Assembly: GCA_014075275.1 (NCBI GenBank)
Contig: CP046179.1
Location: 2,985,932 to 3,049,931, forward strand
Direction of reading: 5' to 3'
Length of the DNA: 64,000 nucleotides
Source of the DNA: Boseongicola sp.
GTDB taxonomy: Bacteria > Pseudomonadota > Alphaproteobacteria > Rhodobacterales > Rhodobacteraceae
Shown: positions 1-9,631 of the stretch, piece by piece
Position numbering within the stretch: position 1 is the stretch's first letter
How the letters are laid out: every line of letters begins with the position of its first letter
Translations under genes and position numbers: made by a program
Notes under the pieces: generated by a model
The model's input: the letters and a program-made list of their open reading frames with translations, nothing else
What the model was told of the DNA's origin: nothing
The model's database searches: none

Positions 1-2623
1 GATGGAGGCGGACTTTGCGGCGTTGTCGGACGACGGCTTGATCGAGAAGACAGCAGAGTTCAAACAGCGCGTGGCTGATGGTGAGTCGCTGGACGACATC
101 TTGCCAGAGGCATTTGCGAACTGTCGAGAAGCTGCCAAGCGTGCTTTGGGACTGCGGGCGTTTGATGTTCAATTAATTGGCGGCATGATGCTGCACCAGG
201 GCAATATCGCCGAGATGAAGACGGGTGAGGGAAAGACCCTCGTTGCGACTTTGCCGGCTTACCTAAACGCTCTGACGGGCAAGGGCGTTCACATCGTGAC
301 GGTGAACGACTATCTGGTTCGGCGCGATGCGTCATGGATGGGCAAAGTATTCTCGGCACTCGGTATGACAACCGGTGCGGTCTATCCGCAGCAACCTGAA
401 GACGAGAAGAAAGAAGCCTATGCTGCCGACGTCACCTATGCCACCAACAATGAGCTGGGTTTTGACTATCTTCGCGACAATATGAAATCGACGCTGTTGG
501 ATATGAGTCAGCGTGGCCATTACTTTGCAATTGTCGATGAAGTTGACTCGATTTTGATCGACGAGGCGCGGACTCCGTTGATTATTTCGGGTCCTGCTCA
601 GGACCGATCCGAACTTTACGTCACAATCGACAAGTTGATCCCAGAAGTCCTGGAAGAGCATTTCACGTTGGATGAAAAAACGCGAAACGTGACTTATACG
701 GACGAGGGCAACGAGTTTCTGGAAGAGCTGCTGCTCAGTTCTGGTCTGCTGCCCGAGGGACAATCGCTTTATGATCCAGAATCAACGACTCTGGTACACC
801 ACGTTAATCAGGGTCTGCGTGCGCATAAGTTATTTGCGCGCGACAAGGACTATATCGTTCGAGACGGTGAAGTTGTTCTAATCGATGAGTTTACAGGTCG
901 AATGATGGCCGGACGACGTCTGTCGGATGGTTTGCATCAGGCAATAGAAGCGAAAGAAGGCGCGAACATTCAGCCCGAGAATGTGACGTTGGCAAGTGTG
1001 ACGTTCCAGAACTATTTCCGATTGTATGATAAATTGGCAGGTATGACGGGAACGGCGTCTACCGAGGCCGACGAATTCATGGAGATTTACAATCTGGGCG
1101 TTGTCGAGGTTCCGACAAATGTGCGGGTCGCCCGTGAAGACGAAGACGACCAGATTTTCCGCACTGCGAAAGAAAAGTTTGACGGAGTTGTCGAGGCGAT
1201 TAAAGAAGCCAACGCCAAGGATCAGCCGGTTTTGGTGGGCACAACATCAATTGAGCGATCTGAGTTTCTGGCCGAGTTGCTGACGAAAGAGGGCATTCCC
1301 CACAAGGTTCTGAATGCACGTCATCACGAACAGGAAGCTGAGATTGTCGCCGACGCTGGTAAACCCGGAGGCGTAACAATTGCGACCAACATGGCTGGTC
1401 GCGGCACCGACATTCAGCTCGGCGGCAACGTCGAGATGCGCGTGTTGCAGGCTTTGGCGGAAGATCCCGAAGCTGACCCGGAAGAGGTGCGTTCCAAGAT
1501 TGAAGCCGAAGTTGCAGATGCCAAAGAGAAGGTATTGGCGGCTGGCGGGCTTTATGTTCTGGCGACTGAGCGGCACGAAAGCCGCCGGATCGACAACCAG
1601 CTGCGCGGTCGTTCAGGTCGGCAAGGCGACCCAGGGCGGTCATCGTTTTTCCTTAGCCTGGAAGACGATCTGATGCGTATCTTTGGCTCTGAGCGATTGG
1701 ACAAGGTGCTGAGCACGCTTGGGATGGCCGAGGGCGAGGCGATCAAACACCCTTGGGTAAACAAGTCTTTGGAGCGGGCGCAGGCCAAGGTTGAAGGGCG
1801 TAACTTTGACATTCGTAAGCAGCTATTGAAGTTCGACGATGTGATGAACGATCAGCGGAAGGTGATCTTTGGTCAGCGTCGTGAGGTGATGGAGGCCGAT
1901 GATCTGGTCGAGATTGTGCAGGATATGCGCCATCAGGTGATCGATGATCTGGTTGATACTCATATGCCTCCGAAAACCTACGCGGATCAGTGGGATACCG
2001 AAGGTTTGAAGGCTGCCTTGGAGGAAAACCTGGGCGTCGTGGTGCCTGTGGTCGAATGGGCTGAAGAAGAAGGCGTCGATGATGAAGCCATTCTTGAGCG
2101 TCTGTATGAGGCTTCAGATGCCTATATGGCCGGAAAGACGGAACAGTTCGGCGAAGAGAACATGCGGTCCATTGAAAAGCAGTTGCTGCTACAGACAATG
2201 GACGCCAAATGGCGCGAGCATTTGTTGACGCTGGAGCACTTGCGCTCGGTCGTTGGGTTCCGCGGTTATGCACAGCGGGATCCGCTGAACGAATACAAAA
2301 CCGAGGCGTTCCAGTTGTTTGAAGGTCTGTTGGATGGATTGCGCGGAGAAGTGACAGAGAAGCTGTCGAAAATTCGCCCCATGACCGAAGAAGAACAGCA
2401 GGCGATGATGCAACAGATGTTAAATCAGCAACGAGCGGCCGTTGGTCTTGCGCCGGTTGGGGAAGGCGGTGAGGCAGACGGTCAACCGCCAGCGCCAACG
2501 CAGGACGCCGTTGATGCTGGGTTTGTGGCCGATGATCCTACGACCTGGGGGAACCCAGGAAGGAACGATTCATGTCCTTGCGGGTCGGGGAAGAAGTTCA
2601 AACACTGCCATGGGGCTATCTAA
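1..2623 (+). CDS. secA: Protein translocase subunit SecA (5' end cut by window edge)
   Basis: ATPase motor that drives preproteins through SecYEG at the inner membrane. The visible 873 residues begin at a point matching about residue 31 of full-length SecA, so the true start lies upstream of the window. The Walker A motif (TGEGKT, about residues 74-79 here) and the DEVD Walker B region (about 180) are present, as are helicase motifs such as GRGTD and [11 protein letters not shown]. The C-terminus carries the zinc/SecB-binding motif [17 protein letters not shown]-rich hairpin follows. The family assignment is certain; only the N-terminus is missing. Confidence 0.98.
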   Translation, partial: MEADFAALSDDGLIEKTAEFKQRVADGESLDDILPEAFANCREAAKRALGLRAFDVQLIGGMMLHQGNIAEMKTGEGKTLVATLPAYLNALTGKGVHIVTVNDYLVRRDASWMGKVFSALGMTTGAVYPQQPEDEKKEAYAADVTYATNNELGFDYLRDNMKSTLLDMSQRGHYFAIVDEVDSILIDEARTPLIISGPAQDRSELYVTIDKLIPEVLEEHFTLDEKTRNVTYTDEGNEFLEELLLSSGLLPEGQSLYDPESTTLVHHVNQGLRAHKLFARDKDYIVRDGEVVLIDEFTGRMMAGRRLSDGLHQAIEAKEGANIQPENVTLASVTFQNYFRLYDKLAGMTGTASTEADEFMEIYNLGVVEVPTNVRVAREDEDDQIFRTAKEKFDGVVEAIKEANAKDQPVLVGTTSIERSEFLAELLTKEGIPHKVLNARHHEQEAEIVADAGKPGGVTIATNMAGRGTDIQLGGNVEMRVLQALAEDPEADPEEVRSKIEAEVADAKEKVLAAGGLYVLATERHESRRIDNQLRGRSGRQGDPGRSSFFLSLEDDLMRIFGSERLDKVLSTLGMAEGEAIKHPWVNKSLERAQAKVEGRNFDIRKQLLKFDDVMNDQRKVIFGQRREVMEADDLVEIVQDMRHQVIDDLVDTHMPPKTYADQWDTEGLKAALEENLGVVVPVVEWAEEEGVDDEAILERLYEASDAYMAGKTEQFGEENMRSIEKQLLLQTMDAKWREHLLTLEHLRSVVGFRGYAQRDPLNEYKTEAFQLFEGLLDGLRGEVTEKLSKIRPMTEEEQQAMMQQMLNQQRAAVGLAPVGEGGEADGQPPAPTQDAVDAGFVADDPTTWGNPGRNDSCPCGSGKKFKHCHGAI

Positions 2624-2663
2624 GCGTCTGTGACGTAATCGACTCAAATGCCTTGTAAATTTG

Positions 2664-2691
2664 CGCGCGCGTGTTCGGAAGGACGCGCGCG
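2664..2691 (+). terminator. GC-rich hairpin after secA
   Basis: Nine-base arms (CGCGCGCGT and ACGCGCGCG) enclose a 10-base loop and are followed by TTTGC. The hairpin lies 40 bases after the secA stop. The short T tract makes it a plausible but weak intrinsic terminator. Confidence 0.5.
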
Positions 2692-2789
2692 TTTGCATTC
2701 TGAGGTAATAGATTTCTGAAACGATTGACCGGCATCAAAAGATCGGTCCGGTGTTTGGCTTTGGCCGCACATCTGAAACGGAGGCAGGC

Positions 2790-3770
2790 ATGAAGTTCCT
2801 AGCGTCGCTAAATTTGCGCCGTGCAGCGATCATTATTGGCACGCTGCTGGTTGCCTTCGGCAGCGGTCATTACATGCAGAATGTTCTGGTTCTGGATGAA
2901 GATGTCGCAGTGGTGGGCGGAACACCAGAAGCGGCACCGTCTGTGCGAAGAGCCGGTGAGGTCCCATCATTTCCTGTGCCTCCCGCTGCGACATTGGTTC
3001 CGATGCCAATGCCGATGCCGGATGATCGCGAACCTTTGGCGGACGAAGCACCAGTCATCGTTTTTCCGCAAGAGGATGCGTCTTTGGTGCCGAAGGGCGC
3101 GCCGTGTAGGGCGGTGGTGCGCGCTGAAGCCAAGTCTATGGGACTGGTTCAATTGGTCATCGAGGCACCCTGCCATCAGGGTGCCAACCTGCTTATCAAG
3201 CACGCCGGTTTATCGGTGGACCATCGCCTGGACGATGCCGGTAGGTCTGCGATCGACTTCCCTGTATTGACGGACCCCGCCTCGATTTCGGTGACCTTGC
3301 CAGACATGACGGAACGAAGCGTTTCGGTCGATGTACCGGAACTGTCAGGGATTTATCGTGCCGCGTTGGCGTGGGATGGCGAACAGATTGCTGGACTGCA
3401 CACCTTAGAAGGCGCTGCCGGTTACGGTGACGCGGGTCATATTCACGCCTTGAATCCAGGCTCGGCCGAGCGCGGAAGGCAAGGTGGAGGATTCTTAGTG
3501 CGGCTTGGCGATGGTTGGGGTGGTTCGGCAGAGATATATACGTTTCCGCGCGAGGATGCGTTTACCTCTGGTCTCGTTCGGCTAAGTGCTGAAATTGAGG
3601 TGACATCTGAAACCTGTGAGCGGCGCGCTAACGCAAGAGCGATTCAAACTGACGCATTGGGTGGTTTGGCGTCGGCCGACATAGTGATAACCACACCGGA
3701 TTGCACCGCCTTGGGCGAAATTGTTGTGTTGGACAGGGTGTATAGTGGCCTTGAACTCGCCGCCCGCTAG
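2790..3770 (+). CDS. Uncharacterised membrane-anchored protein downstream of secA
   Basis: I do not recognise a characterised family. The start chosen is the ATG at 2790, preceded by GGAGG-like bases at 2780-2784; an in-frame GTG at 2751 would add 13 residues. The 326-residue product has a short basic start, one hydrophobic segment at about residues 9-27, then a Pro/Met-rich linker (about 65-90) and a probable periplasmic domain with few cysteines. This topology suggests an N-terminally anchored periplasmic protein. Its place just after secA, in the same direction, is the only functional hint; it ends one base before the convergent radC gene. No catalytic motif is visible. Confidence 0.75.
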   Translation: MKFLASLNLRRAAIIIGTLLVAFGSGHYMQNVLVLDEDVAVVGGTPEAAPSVRRAGEVPSFPVPPAATLVPMPMPMPDDREPLADEAPVIVFPQEDASLVPKGAPCRAVVRAEAKSMGLVQLVIEAPCHQGANLLIKHAGLSVDHRLDDAGRSAIDFPVLTDPASISVTLPDMTERSVSVDVPELSGIYRAALAWDGEQIAGLHTLEGAAGYGDAGHIHALNPGSAERGRQGGGFLVRLGDGWGGSAEIYTFPREDAFTSGLVRLSAEIEVTSETCERRANARAIQTDALGGLASADIVITTPDCTALGEIVVLDRVYSGLELAAR

Positions 3771-3771
3771 A

Positions 3772-4530
3772 TCATAGGTAACCGGCTGATCTAAAAGAAA
3801 ACTCATCCGACTTTCCGATGACAAGATGGTCGTGAAGCGTGATTGAAAGAACGCTTGCGGCCTGGTTGATTTGTTCCGTCATGGCGATGTCGGGCTGCGA
3901 TGGAGAAGGATCACCAGAAGGGTGGTTATGCACCAAAATCAGTGCGGATGCATTGAGTTCCAGTGCTCGTTTTACAACCTCACGTGGGTAGACAGGAACA
4001 TGGTCGATAGTGCCCTTGGCTTGGGCTCCGTCTGCTATCAGAACATTTTTGCGATCAAGATAGAGGACACGAAACTGTTCGATCTCCAGATGCGCCATGG
4101 TTGTTCGGCAATAGTCCAGGAGACTATCCCACGACGAAAGGACGTGCGACTTCATAACTTTTGCACGCGCCATGCGATGAGCCGCCGCTTCAACAATCTT
4201 TAGATCCAGAGTAGCAGTTTTGCCGATGCCGCGCACTTCGAGGAGACGGATTATTGGAGCGGAAAGGACTTTGTTAAGGTCGCCAAATGTCTTCAACAGA
4301 CGATGTGCGACTGGCTTGACATCGCATCGCGGCAACGACCTGAACAGGATCAGTTCCAACAGTTCGTATTCGGGCATTGCTGCTGACCCGCCAACTTCGA
4401 ACCGCGCACGCAACCGATTGCGATGATCCTTGATATAGGATGGTTGATTGCCTTTCGCACCGGTCATGATCAATTCTTGCCCTTCGAATAGGGGTAATGG
4501 TGGTTCACGAAAGGCTCCTGGTTCAGACAT
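3772..4530 (-). CDS. radC: RadC family JAB/MPN-domain protein
   Basis: RadC-type protein with an N-terminal helix-hairpin-helix-like region (VRGIGKTATL) and a C-terminal JAB/MPN metalloprotease fold. The metal motif HNHPSGDPSPSQPD (HxH-x7-SxxD) is intact about 50 residues from the end. The family was historically linked to DNA repair, but its biochemical role remains unclear. An upstream in-frame start at 4653 exists. I prefer the ATG at 4530 because the 41 extra residues do not resemble RadC. The gene is convergent with the preceding one, with a one-base gap between the two stop codons. Confidence 0.92.
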   Translation of the reverse strand: MSEPGAFREPPLPLFEGQELIMTGAKGNQPSYIKDHRNRLRARFEVGGSAAMPEYELLELILFRSLPRCDVKPVAHRLLKTFGDLNKVLSAPIIRLLEVRGIGKTATLDLKIVEAAAHRMARAKVMKSHVLSSWDSLLDYCRTTMAHLEIEQFRVLYLDRKNVLIADGAQAKGTIDHVPVYPREVVKRALELNASALILVHNHPSGDPSPSQPDIAMTEQINQAASVLSITLHDHLVIGKSDEFSFRSAGYL

Positions 4531-5274
4531 GGTGGAAAGCTGGACCAGCCTTGGTGAATAAGCGGTTAATACCCGCACGAAATTTCTTCGGACAAAGTAG
4601 GGCGATTTCCAGAACTGTTCAGCGAGCGGGAACGCCTGTTGCCATGAAAACAACCAGCCGGAAATTTATTCGAAAGAAGAAATTCGACACGGATTTCGGT
4701 CGTGCACAGTGGAGAATGTTCTGAATTCGGACGACAAGACGGAAGATTCAGGCACCACAATGTGCCAGAGTCCGGCGACCGACCGTTCCTGGCATTCGAG
4801 TGTTATTGCTCGTAAAAACGAATGCATGACTTTTTGAGCGATTGCCAAAATTCGTAGATCGCGGCCCGTTCTGCCAATATATTAAGCGAATCTGGACATT
4901 CTCATAGGTGCTGGTTCTCTTTGGAACTGAAAGTTCAAATTTTTAGATGATCATGCGCCGGTAGGTCTCTCATCGCGAAAATCGCTTGAATTCTGCACAA
5001 TCCGATGAGGCAAGACGGCGGTATTTCCGGCAGCGAGCAATTCGTCAGAATTCGCGCATTGACGGACACAGTTGCCAGGTCATTGCCCCGATCGGAGAGC
5101 GATTGAGCTTGACTTGGGTCGCAATCTTACAAATTAAGTCGTTCCAACTAAGAAGAAAGTCCTAATTCGTCGGGAATTTGGCTCGGTTAAGTTAGCAGGT
5201 TGGGCAAGTGCATATTCAGTTGATCAGTTTTCATGTGTGGTCGTTAGTTCCACTTGAGTATGCGGGATAGCTGC
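4531..5274. other. Long intergenic stretch without a convincing gene
   Basis: About 740 bases between the radC start and the LysE start, with a lower GC content than the flanks. Short open frames exist on both strands (for example 4566-4760 minus), but none has a good ribosome-binding site, recognisable motif or codon pattern like the neighbours. It must hold the radC and lysE promoters. I see no tRNA, repeat or insertion-sequence end. Confidence 0.5.
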
Positions 5275-5877
5275 ATGTTTCAGGATGCCCTATCAGGATT
5301 TGCGCTTGGACTTAGCTTTATAATCGCTATCGGCGCGCAGAATGTATTCGTTCTTCGACAAGGCATGATGCGGGCGCATGTTCTGCCCGTCGTGTTGACC
5401 TGTGCCATATCGGATGCGGTGCTGATTTCGTTTGGTGTTGGTGGGTTCGGTTGGATCATCCAGAGTGCTTCATGGGTTACACCGTTGTTGACCTTTGGGG
5501 GCGCGTTGTTCCTTTTGGTCTACGGCGGCATCAGCGCCTATCGTGCCCTTCGGCCAAAGGACAACTACGAGGACATCGGCAAGATTGACCCCGGGCCGCG
5601 CTCTTCCGCCATTTTGACTTGCCTGGCGCTGACTTGGTTAAATCCGCACGTCTATCTGGACACTGTAGTTTTAATGGGGACAGTTTCGACCCACTATGAC
5701 TCGCGTCTATCGTTTGCACTGGGTGCAATTGTTGCCAGTTTTACGTTTTTCTTTTCCCTTGGTTACGGAGCCCAAAGGTTAGCGCCGTATTTCAAGAGCC
5801 GAACCGCATGGCGTTTTCTTGATACAATGGTAGCATTGATCATGTGGGCGATCGCCGCGAAGTTGCTTTTGGGATGA
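5275..5877 (+). CDS. LysE/ArgO family amino acid exporter
   Basis: Inner-membrane exporter of the LysE/ArgO family, which expels basic amino acids such as arginine or lysine. The 200-residue length and the N-terminal signature (LSFIIAIGAQNVFVLRQG) fit ArgO-like members. Several hydrophobic helices are visible, including LTFGGALFLLVYGGISAY and a C-terminal MVALIMWAIAAKLLLG. The start ATG at 5275 gives the usual family N-terminus (MFQDALSGFALG). Upstream in-frame starts at 5254 (TTG) and 5260 would add 5-7 residues. It stands alone, convergent with the desaturase. The substrate cannot be read from the sequence. Confidence 0.9.
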   Translation: MFQDALSGFALGLSFIIAIGAQNVFVLRQGMMRAHVLPVVLTCAISDAVLISFGVGGFGWIIQSASWVTPLLTFGGALFLLVYGGISAYRALRPKDNYEDIGKIDPGPRSSAILTCLALTWLNPHVYLDTVVLMGTVSTHYDSRLSFALGAIVASFTFFFSLGYGAQRLAPYFKSRTAWRFLDTMVALIMWAIAAKLLLG

Positions 5878-5895
5878 CTTGAAGTCCTTGCGGAC

Positions 5896-6822
5896 CTACT
5901 CGGCTGGGATCGTGCCTTGTTCCAAAACCGTTTTGTCAGAGGGTAGTGCTATTGCTGCATTGGTACGCGTTGCGTAACAGTGTTCGCCAGTCAGCGTTGT
6001 GTGGGAATTTGGCAAATGCGTTGCAGGGATCTGCGGGAACAGATGGTGCACCAGATGATAGCAGTCGTTGCGCGGAAAAAACAACCAACGAACCAGAGGT
6101 GGAACCGCAACATTTCGCGACGCGTCCAGATCGTCAGTCGCCTGGGTTAATCCAGCGTGGTCGATGCAATCGACCCAATAGTTGATTGCAGGAAACACAA
6201 AGGCGAAAGGAACCAGAATTAAAAACAGCCCTGCCATTGGGTTCAGCAAGGTGAACCAAATGAATGCCACAATGAGCAGAACGCGGAACAACAGGAACGG
6301 CAATCCGTCGCGCAGAGAAAGATTGGTGCCCAGATAATAGGGCAGGTGCTTGCCCATCAATGGTGTGAAGATGTGACGGAATATGACGCGCGGCGTCAAA
6401 GGGTCTTCCAGGCGCAGATCTTGAAGCCCCTTCAGGTCGAGGTCGTGTTCATAGTCGCCAAGGTGGGCATGGTGAGAAAGATGCTCTTTCCGGAAATCCT
6501 CGAAGGATTTAAGTAGCAGTGACGCGCAAAACTTTCCGATTAGAACATTGTCCGACCGCTTTTTGGTGAAGGTCGCGTGTGAGCATTCGTGAATGATGTT
6601 GTTGAGCGCTCGCATGCGCGTGCCGATGAAAATGATGAGGAGAAATACACCGGCGATGGCAACTGCGGATGAGGTATTTTCCATCAAATACTGGCCGGTC
6701 AGAACCGCTAAAGAAATTTGCAGAATGAAACTGGCGACAACAGCAACGGCTGCAAGTCGCCCCTGCTTCTCCATTCCTACGAAGTTGCGCGCAAATTTGT
6801 GACGCAATTCTATTGCAGACAT
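5896..6822 (-). CDS. Membrane fatty acid desaturase family protein
   Basis: Di-iron membrane desaturase/hydroxylase family. The three histidine boxes are visible: HECSH (about residue 78), HLSHHAHLG (about 114) and HLVHHLFP (about 257). Hydrophobic segments near residues 23-45, 50-68 and 170-210 fit a four-helix desaturase. Such enzymes introduce double bonds or hydroxyls into acyl chains or lipid headgroups. The sequence alone does not show the substrate or regiochemistry. ATG at 6822. It is a single gene with no operon partners; 378 non-coding bases separate it from the LysR gene. Confidence 0.88.
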   Translation of the reverse strand: MSAIELRHKFARNFVGMEKQGRLAAVAVVASFILQISLAVLTGQYLMENTSSAVAIAGVFLLIIFIGTRMRALNNIIHECSHATFTKKRSDNVLIGKFCASLLLKSFEDFRKEHLSHHAHLGDYEHDLDLKGLQDLRLEDPLTPRVIFRHIFTPLMGKHLPYYLGTNLSLRDGLPFLLFRVLLIVAFIWFTLLNPMAGLFLILVPFAFVFPAINYWVDCIDHAGLTQATDDLDASRNVAVPPLVRWLFFPRNDCYHLVHHLFPQIPATHLPNSHTTLTGEHCYATRTNAAIALPSDKTVLEQGTIPAE

Positions 6823-7200
6823 CGTCGAGCCCCCACGGCCAATATTTCGCCGTGAATAGGTCGCATTAATGACACAATCTCAAGAGCATTGGTCGGGCGT
6901 TTTGATGTTGCATTAGCATTTCTAATGAATAATCGAGAATGTTCTGCATTCAGATTGAAGCGGTGAGACAAATTATCGGATATTCTCGATGCCGTATTAG
7001 TATTCCTAATGCTGTTAATAGAAAATTCTTTTGGGCGGTCGCGGAGCCGATTTTCGGAGATTGCATCAATGGGATGTTGGAGACGCATTGATTCCAAGTC
7101 TCGAACAATCCTTGCGCATGGAATTCCTGCATCCAAGCGGTGGGTTTAATTCAGCTGATAGATTCGATTGCCCGTTGCCGGAGGAACTGGCGCGGTGGAT
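6823..7200. other. Intergenic region upstream of the desaturase
   Basis: 378 bases between the desaturase start and the LysR stop. It should contain the desaturase promoter. It includes AT-rich stretches around 6890-7030, but I see no gene, RNA structure or clear operator. Confidence 0.4.
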
Positions 7201-8079
7201 CTATGTTTCGAGAGCTGTCAGGTTTTCTAGTATTTCAACAAATTCGTTGGCGAAGGAAATTTGACTTGAGCGTTGGGATACTAAGGCGGAAACCACTCTG
7301 TTTTCGCGAAGGTCGGCGACTGCTCTGAATGTAAGGTTGCCTGGCAGGTCTTGGACAACGGATTGGGGTAGCAGAGTTACCCATTTGCCGGTTTGGATCA
7401 TGCCAATGAGTGAGATGGTGTTGTGGGCATGAAGTCTTGTGCTGGCTAGAGCCTGAGCAACATCGGGGTGTTCGATTTGTCTGCATAGGCTGTTTCCCAT
7501 GAAGTTCGCGGCAAGGACGTCGGCAAGTCCAATTATGGTCTTTTGCTGCGCGAGAGGATGTTCAGGGGCGCATGTCAGGCCGAAAAGGTCTTGAAACAGA
7601 ACTTTGGTGTGGACCCCGTTTAGATTGGGCTGGCCTGAAGCGATGCCGACATCAGCCTGACCGCGAACGAGGGAGTCTATGACCATATCCGTGTCTGTAT
7701 CGCGAATGTCGATTTTTAGTCCATCATGGCGGTCCGTCAGTTGTTCGACCGCCTTTGGAACCATGATACCCGCGGTCGACGGAATGGACGCTATGCGCAG
7801 CAGGCCACTTGGCGAGCGTGCAGAAGTTTCGATCTGACGGACTGTGGCATCGAAGTTTTGCAACTCTTGTTGGGCCAGGGCGAAGACCTGTTCACCTAGT
7901 GGCGTTAACCTGTTCTTGCGTTCGCCTTCGAATAGCTTTTCGCCAAGGTGATCTTCCAGCTGCTTGAGTGTCATTGAAATTGCGGACTGCGTTCGCCCCA
8001 GGCGGTTGGCTGCTTCGGAAAGATTTCCGGTTTGTGCAACGTGATTGAAAGCGCGCAGCATCTCGATTTTGATAGCCAA
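7201..8079 (-). CDS. LysR family transcriptional regulator
   Basis: LysR-type regulator with an N-terminal winged helix-turn-helix (LSEAANRLGRTQSAISMTLK, about residues 18-37) and a C-terminal periplasmic-binding-like effector domain. It is divergent from the aldehyde dehydrogenase operon with about 100 bases between them, the usual layout for a LysR regulator of that operon; the control is inferred. The start is probably TTG. AAGGA at 8091-8095 is 9 bases before the TTG at 8079, giving an N-terminus MAIKIEMLRAF. A second TTG at 8085 is only 3 bases from that site. Confidence 0.9.
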   Translation of the reverse strand: MAIKIEMLRAFNHVAQTGNLSEAANRLGRTQSAISMTLKQLEDHLGEKLFEGERKNRLTPLGEQVFALAQQELQNFDATVRQIETSARSPSGLLRIASIPSTAGIMVPKAVEQLTDRHDGLKIDIRDTDTDMVIDSLVRGQADVGIASGQPNLNGVHTKVLFQDLFGLTCAPEHPLAQQKTIIGLADVLAANFMGNSLCRQIEHPDVAQALASTRLHAHNTISLIGMIQTGKWVTLLPQSVVQDLPGNLTFRAVADLRENRVVSALVSQRSSQISFANEFVEILENLTALET

Positions 8080-8101
8080 CTTCAAAAATCCTTAAGTTTA
8101 G

Positions 8102-8115
8102 TTCAATAATTTGAG
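8102..8115. promoter_or_regulatory. Candidate LysR operator in the divergent promoter region
   Basis: An imperfect inverted repeat, TTCAA-TAAT-TTGAG, sits in the roughly 100-base space between the LysR gene and the operon start. LysR proteins usually bind short dyads of this kind between themselves and their target. No experimental or comparative support is available here. Confidence 0.3.
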
Positions 8116-8179
8116 TTTGACTGATATCCCAATGAAGATCCACTGTGCTGGAGTAATTTTGAAATGGGGAGCGCTTGGC

Positions 8180-9631
8180 GTGGGCGACGTAAAGCTAAAC
8201 TTGATTGCTGGTGAATGGGTCTCGGGAGAGGGTGAAGTCGAGAACAGGAACCCGTCTGATCTTACCGACCTTGTTGGAGTTTTTGCGCAAGCAAGCAGCA
8301 GCCAGCTAGACTTCGCGTTGGAGCGTGCTCATTCGGCGCAGCGTCAATGGGCGGGTTACGGTCTGGAGCGGCGTCAGGCTGTTCTTATGGCGATTGGCAA
8401 TGAACTGATTGCGCGCTCAGAAGAGCTGGGGACGTTGCTGAGCCGCGAAGAAGGCAAGCCCTTGGCAGAGGGCAAGGGCGAGATCTATCGCGCTGGGCAG
8501 TTCTTTACATATTACGCCGCCGAATGTCTGCGCCAGCTTGGCGAAAACGCAGATAGCGTGCGCGACGGGATTGAGATTGATGTGCGCCGCGAGCCTGTTG
8601 GTGTGGTTGCAATCATCTCGCCATGGAACTTCCCGACTGCGACGGCATCATGGAAAATTGCGCCTGCGCTTTGTTACGGCAACGCAGTTGTATGGAAGCC
8701 CGCCAATGTGACGCCCGCATCGGCTGTGGCTTTGGCCGAAATCATTGCCCGTCAGGATATTCCCGAGGGGTTGTTCTCGTTGGTGATGGGTTCCGGTCGG
8801 GCCATTGGTCAGAGGCTGGTTGAAAGCACTGAAGTTGATGCGATTTCGTTTACCGGGTCTGTTCCTGTGGGTCGTGGAATTGCGCAGGCGGCGGTTCAAA
8901 ACTTTACCAAAGTGCAGCTTGAGATGGGTTCCAAGAACGCATTGGCGGTAATGGACGATGCCAATCTTGATTTGGCAGTGACCGTTGCGCTGGGCGGTGC
9001 TTTCGGAGGGTCGGGTCAGAAGTGCACCGCCTCTTCCCGCTTGGTGGTTCAAGACGGCGTTCACGACGCTTTTGTCGAGAAGCTCGTCGCAGGCGCAAAA
9101 GCGATGAAAGTTGGTCATGCCTTGGAAGAAGGAACCCAGATTGGGCCTGTGGTCAGCGCAGGACAACTTCAGGAGAACCTTGACTATGTCGGGGTAGGGA
9201 AGTCCGAGGGAGCCGATCTTGTTTGTGGTGGTGAACAATTGGAGCGTCCGCATGATGGTTTCTACATGTCTCCAGGTGTTTTTCTAAACACCACCAACGA
9301 CATGCGCATCAACCGTGAAGAGATGTTCGCGCCGCTGACTTCAGTCATCCGAGTCGGGAGTTATGACGAAGCATTGGCCGTGGTAAATGATACCAAGTTT
9401 GGTCTGACTTCGGGCATTGTGACCCGTAGTTTGGCTCGCGCCACGCATTTCCGCAGGAACGCACGAACCGGAGTTGTTACGGTTAATCTGCCGACAGCTG
9501 GCACGGACTATCATGTGCCGTTTGGCGGACGTGGCGAAAGCTCGTACGGACCTCGCGAGCAAGGCCGGACGGCAGCCGAGTTCTATACCACGGTCAAGAC
9601 AGCCTACATCAGCGCCGGGACGCCAGACTGA
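8180..9631 (+). CDS. NAD(P)-dependent aldehyde dehydrogenase
   Basis: Soluble aldehyde dehydrogenase oxidising an aldehyde to a carboxylate. The catalytic cysteine lies in SGQKCTASS (Cys282) and the general-base glutamate in VQLEMGSKN (Glu248). The PWNFP motif and the nucleotide-binding FTGS segment are intact. The QKCTAS context resembles 2-oxoglutarate-semialdehyde dehydrogenases, a tentative reading. I chose the GTG at 8180 (483 residues) because GGGGA lies at 8166-8170 and the upstream extension (TTG 8111, ATG 8132) is unlike the family. First gene of a probable five-gene operon; its stop overlaps the next start by one base. Confidence 0.92.
   Translation: MGDVKLNLIAGEWVSGEGEVENRNPSDLTDLVGVFAQASSSQLDFALERAHSAQRQWAGYGLERRQAVLMAIGNELIARSEELGTLLSREEGKPLAEGKGEIYRAGQFFTYYAAECLRQLGENADSVRDGIEIDVRREPVGVVAIISPWNFPTATASWKIAPALCYGNAVVWKPANVTPASAVALAEIIARQDIPEGLFSLVMGSGRAIGQRLVESTEVDAISFTGSVPVGRGIAQAAVQNFTKVQLEMGSKNALAVMDDANLDLAVTVALGGAFGGSGQKCTASSRLVVQDGVHDAFVEKLVAGAKAMKVGHALEEGTQIGPVVSAGQLQENLDYVGVGKSEGADLVCGGEQLERPHDGFYMSPGVFLNTTNDMRINREEMFAPLTSVIRVGSYDEALAVVNDTKFGLTSGIVTRSLARATHFRRNARTGVVTVNLPTAGTDYHVPFGGRGESSYGPREQGRTAAEFYTTVKTAYISAGTPD

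Noticed and set aside
1743-2498. 251-codon open frame antisense to secA
   Set aside because: Lies entirely inside the conserved secA C-terminal region; low-complexity Pro/Ser/Arg product with no motif.
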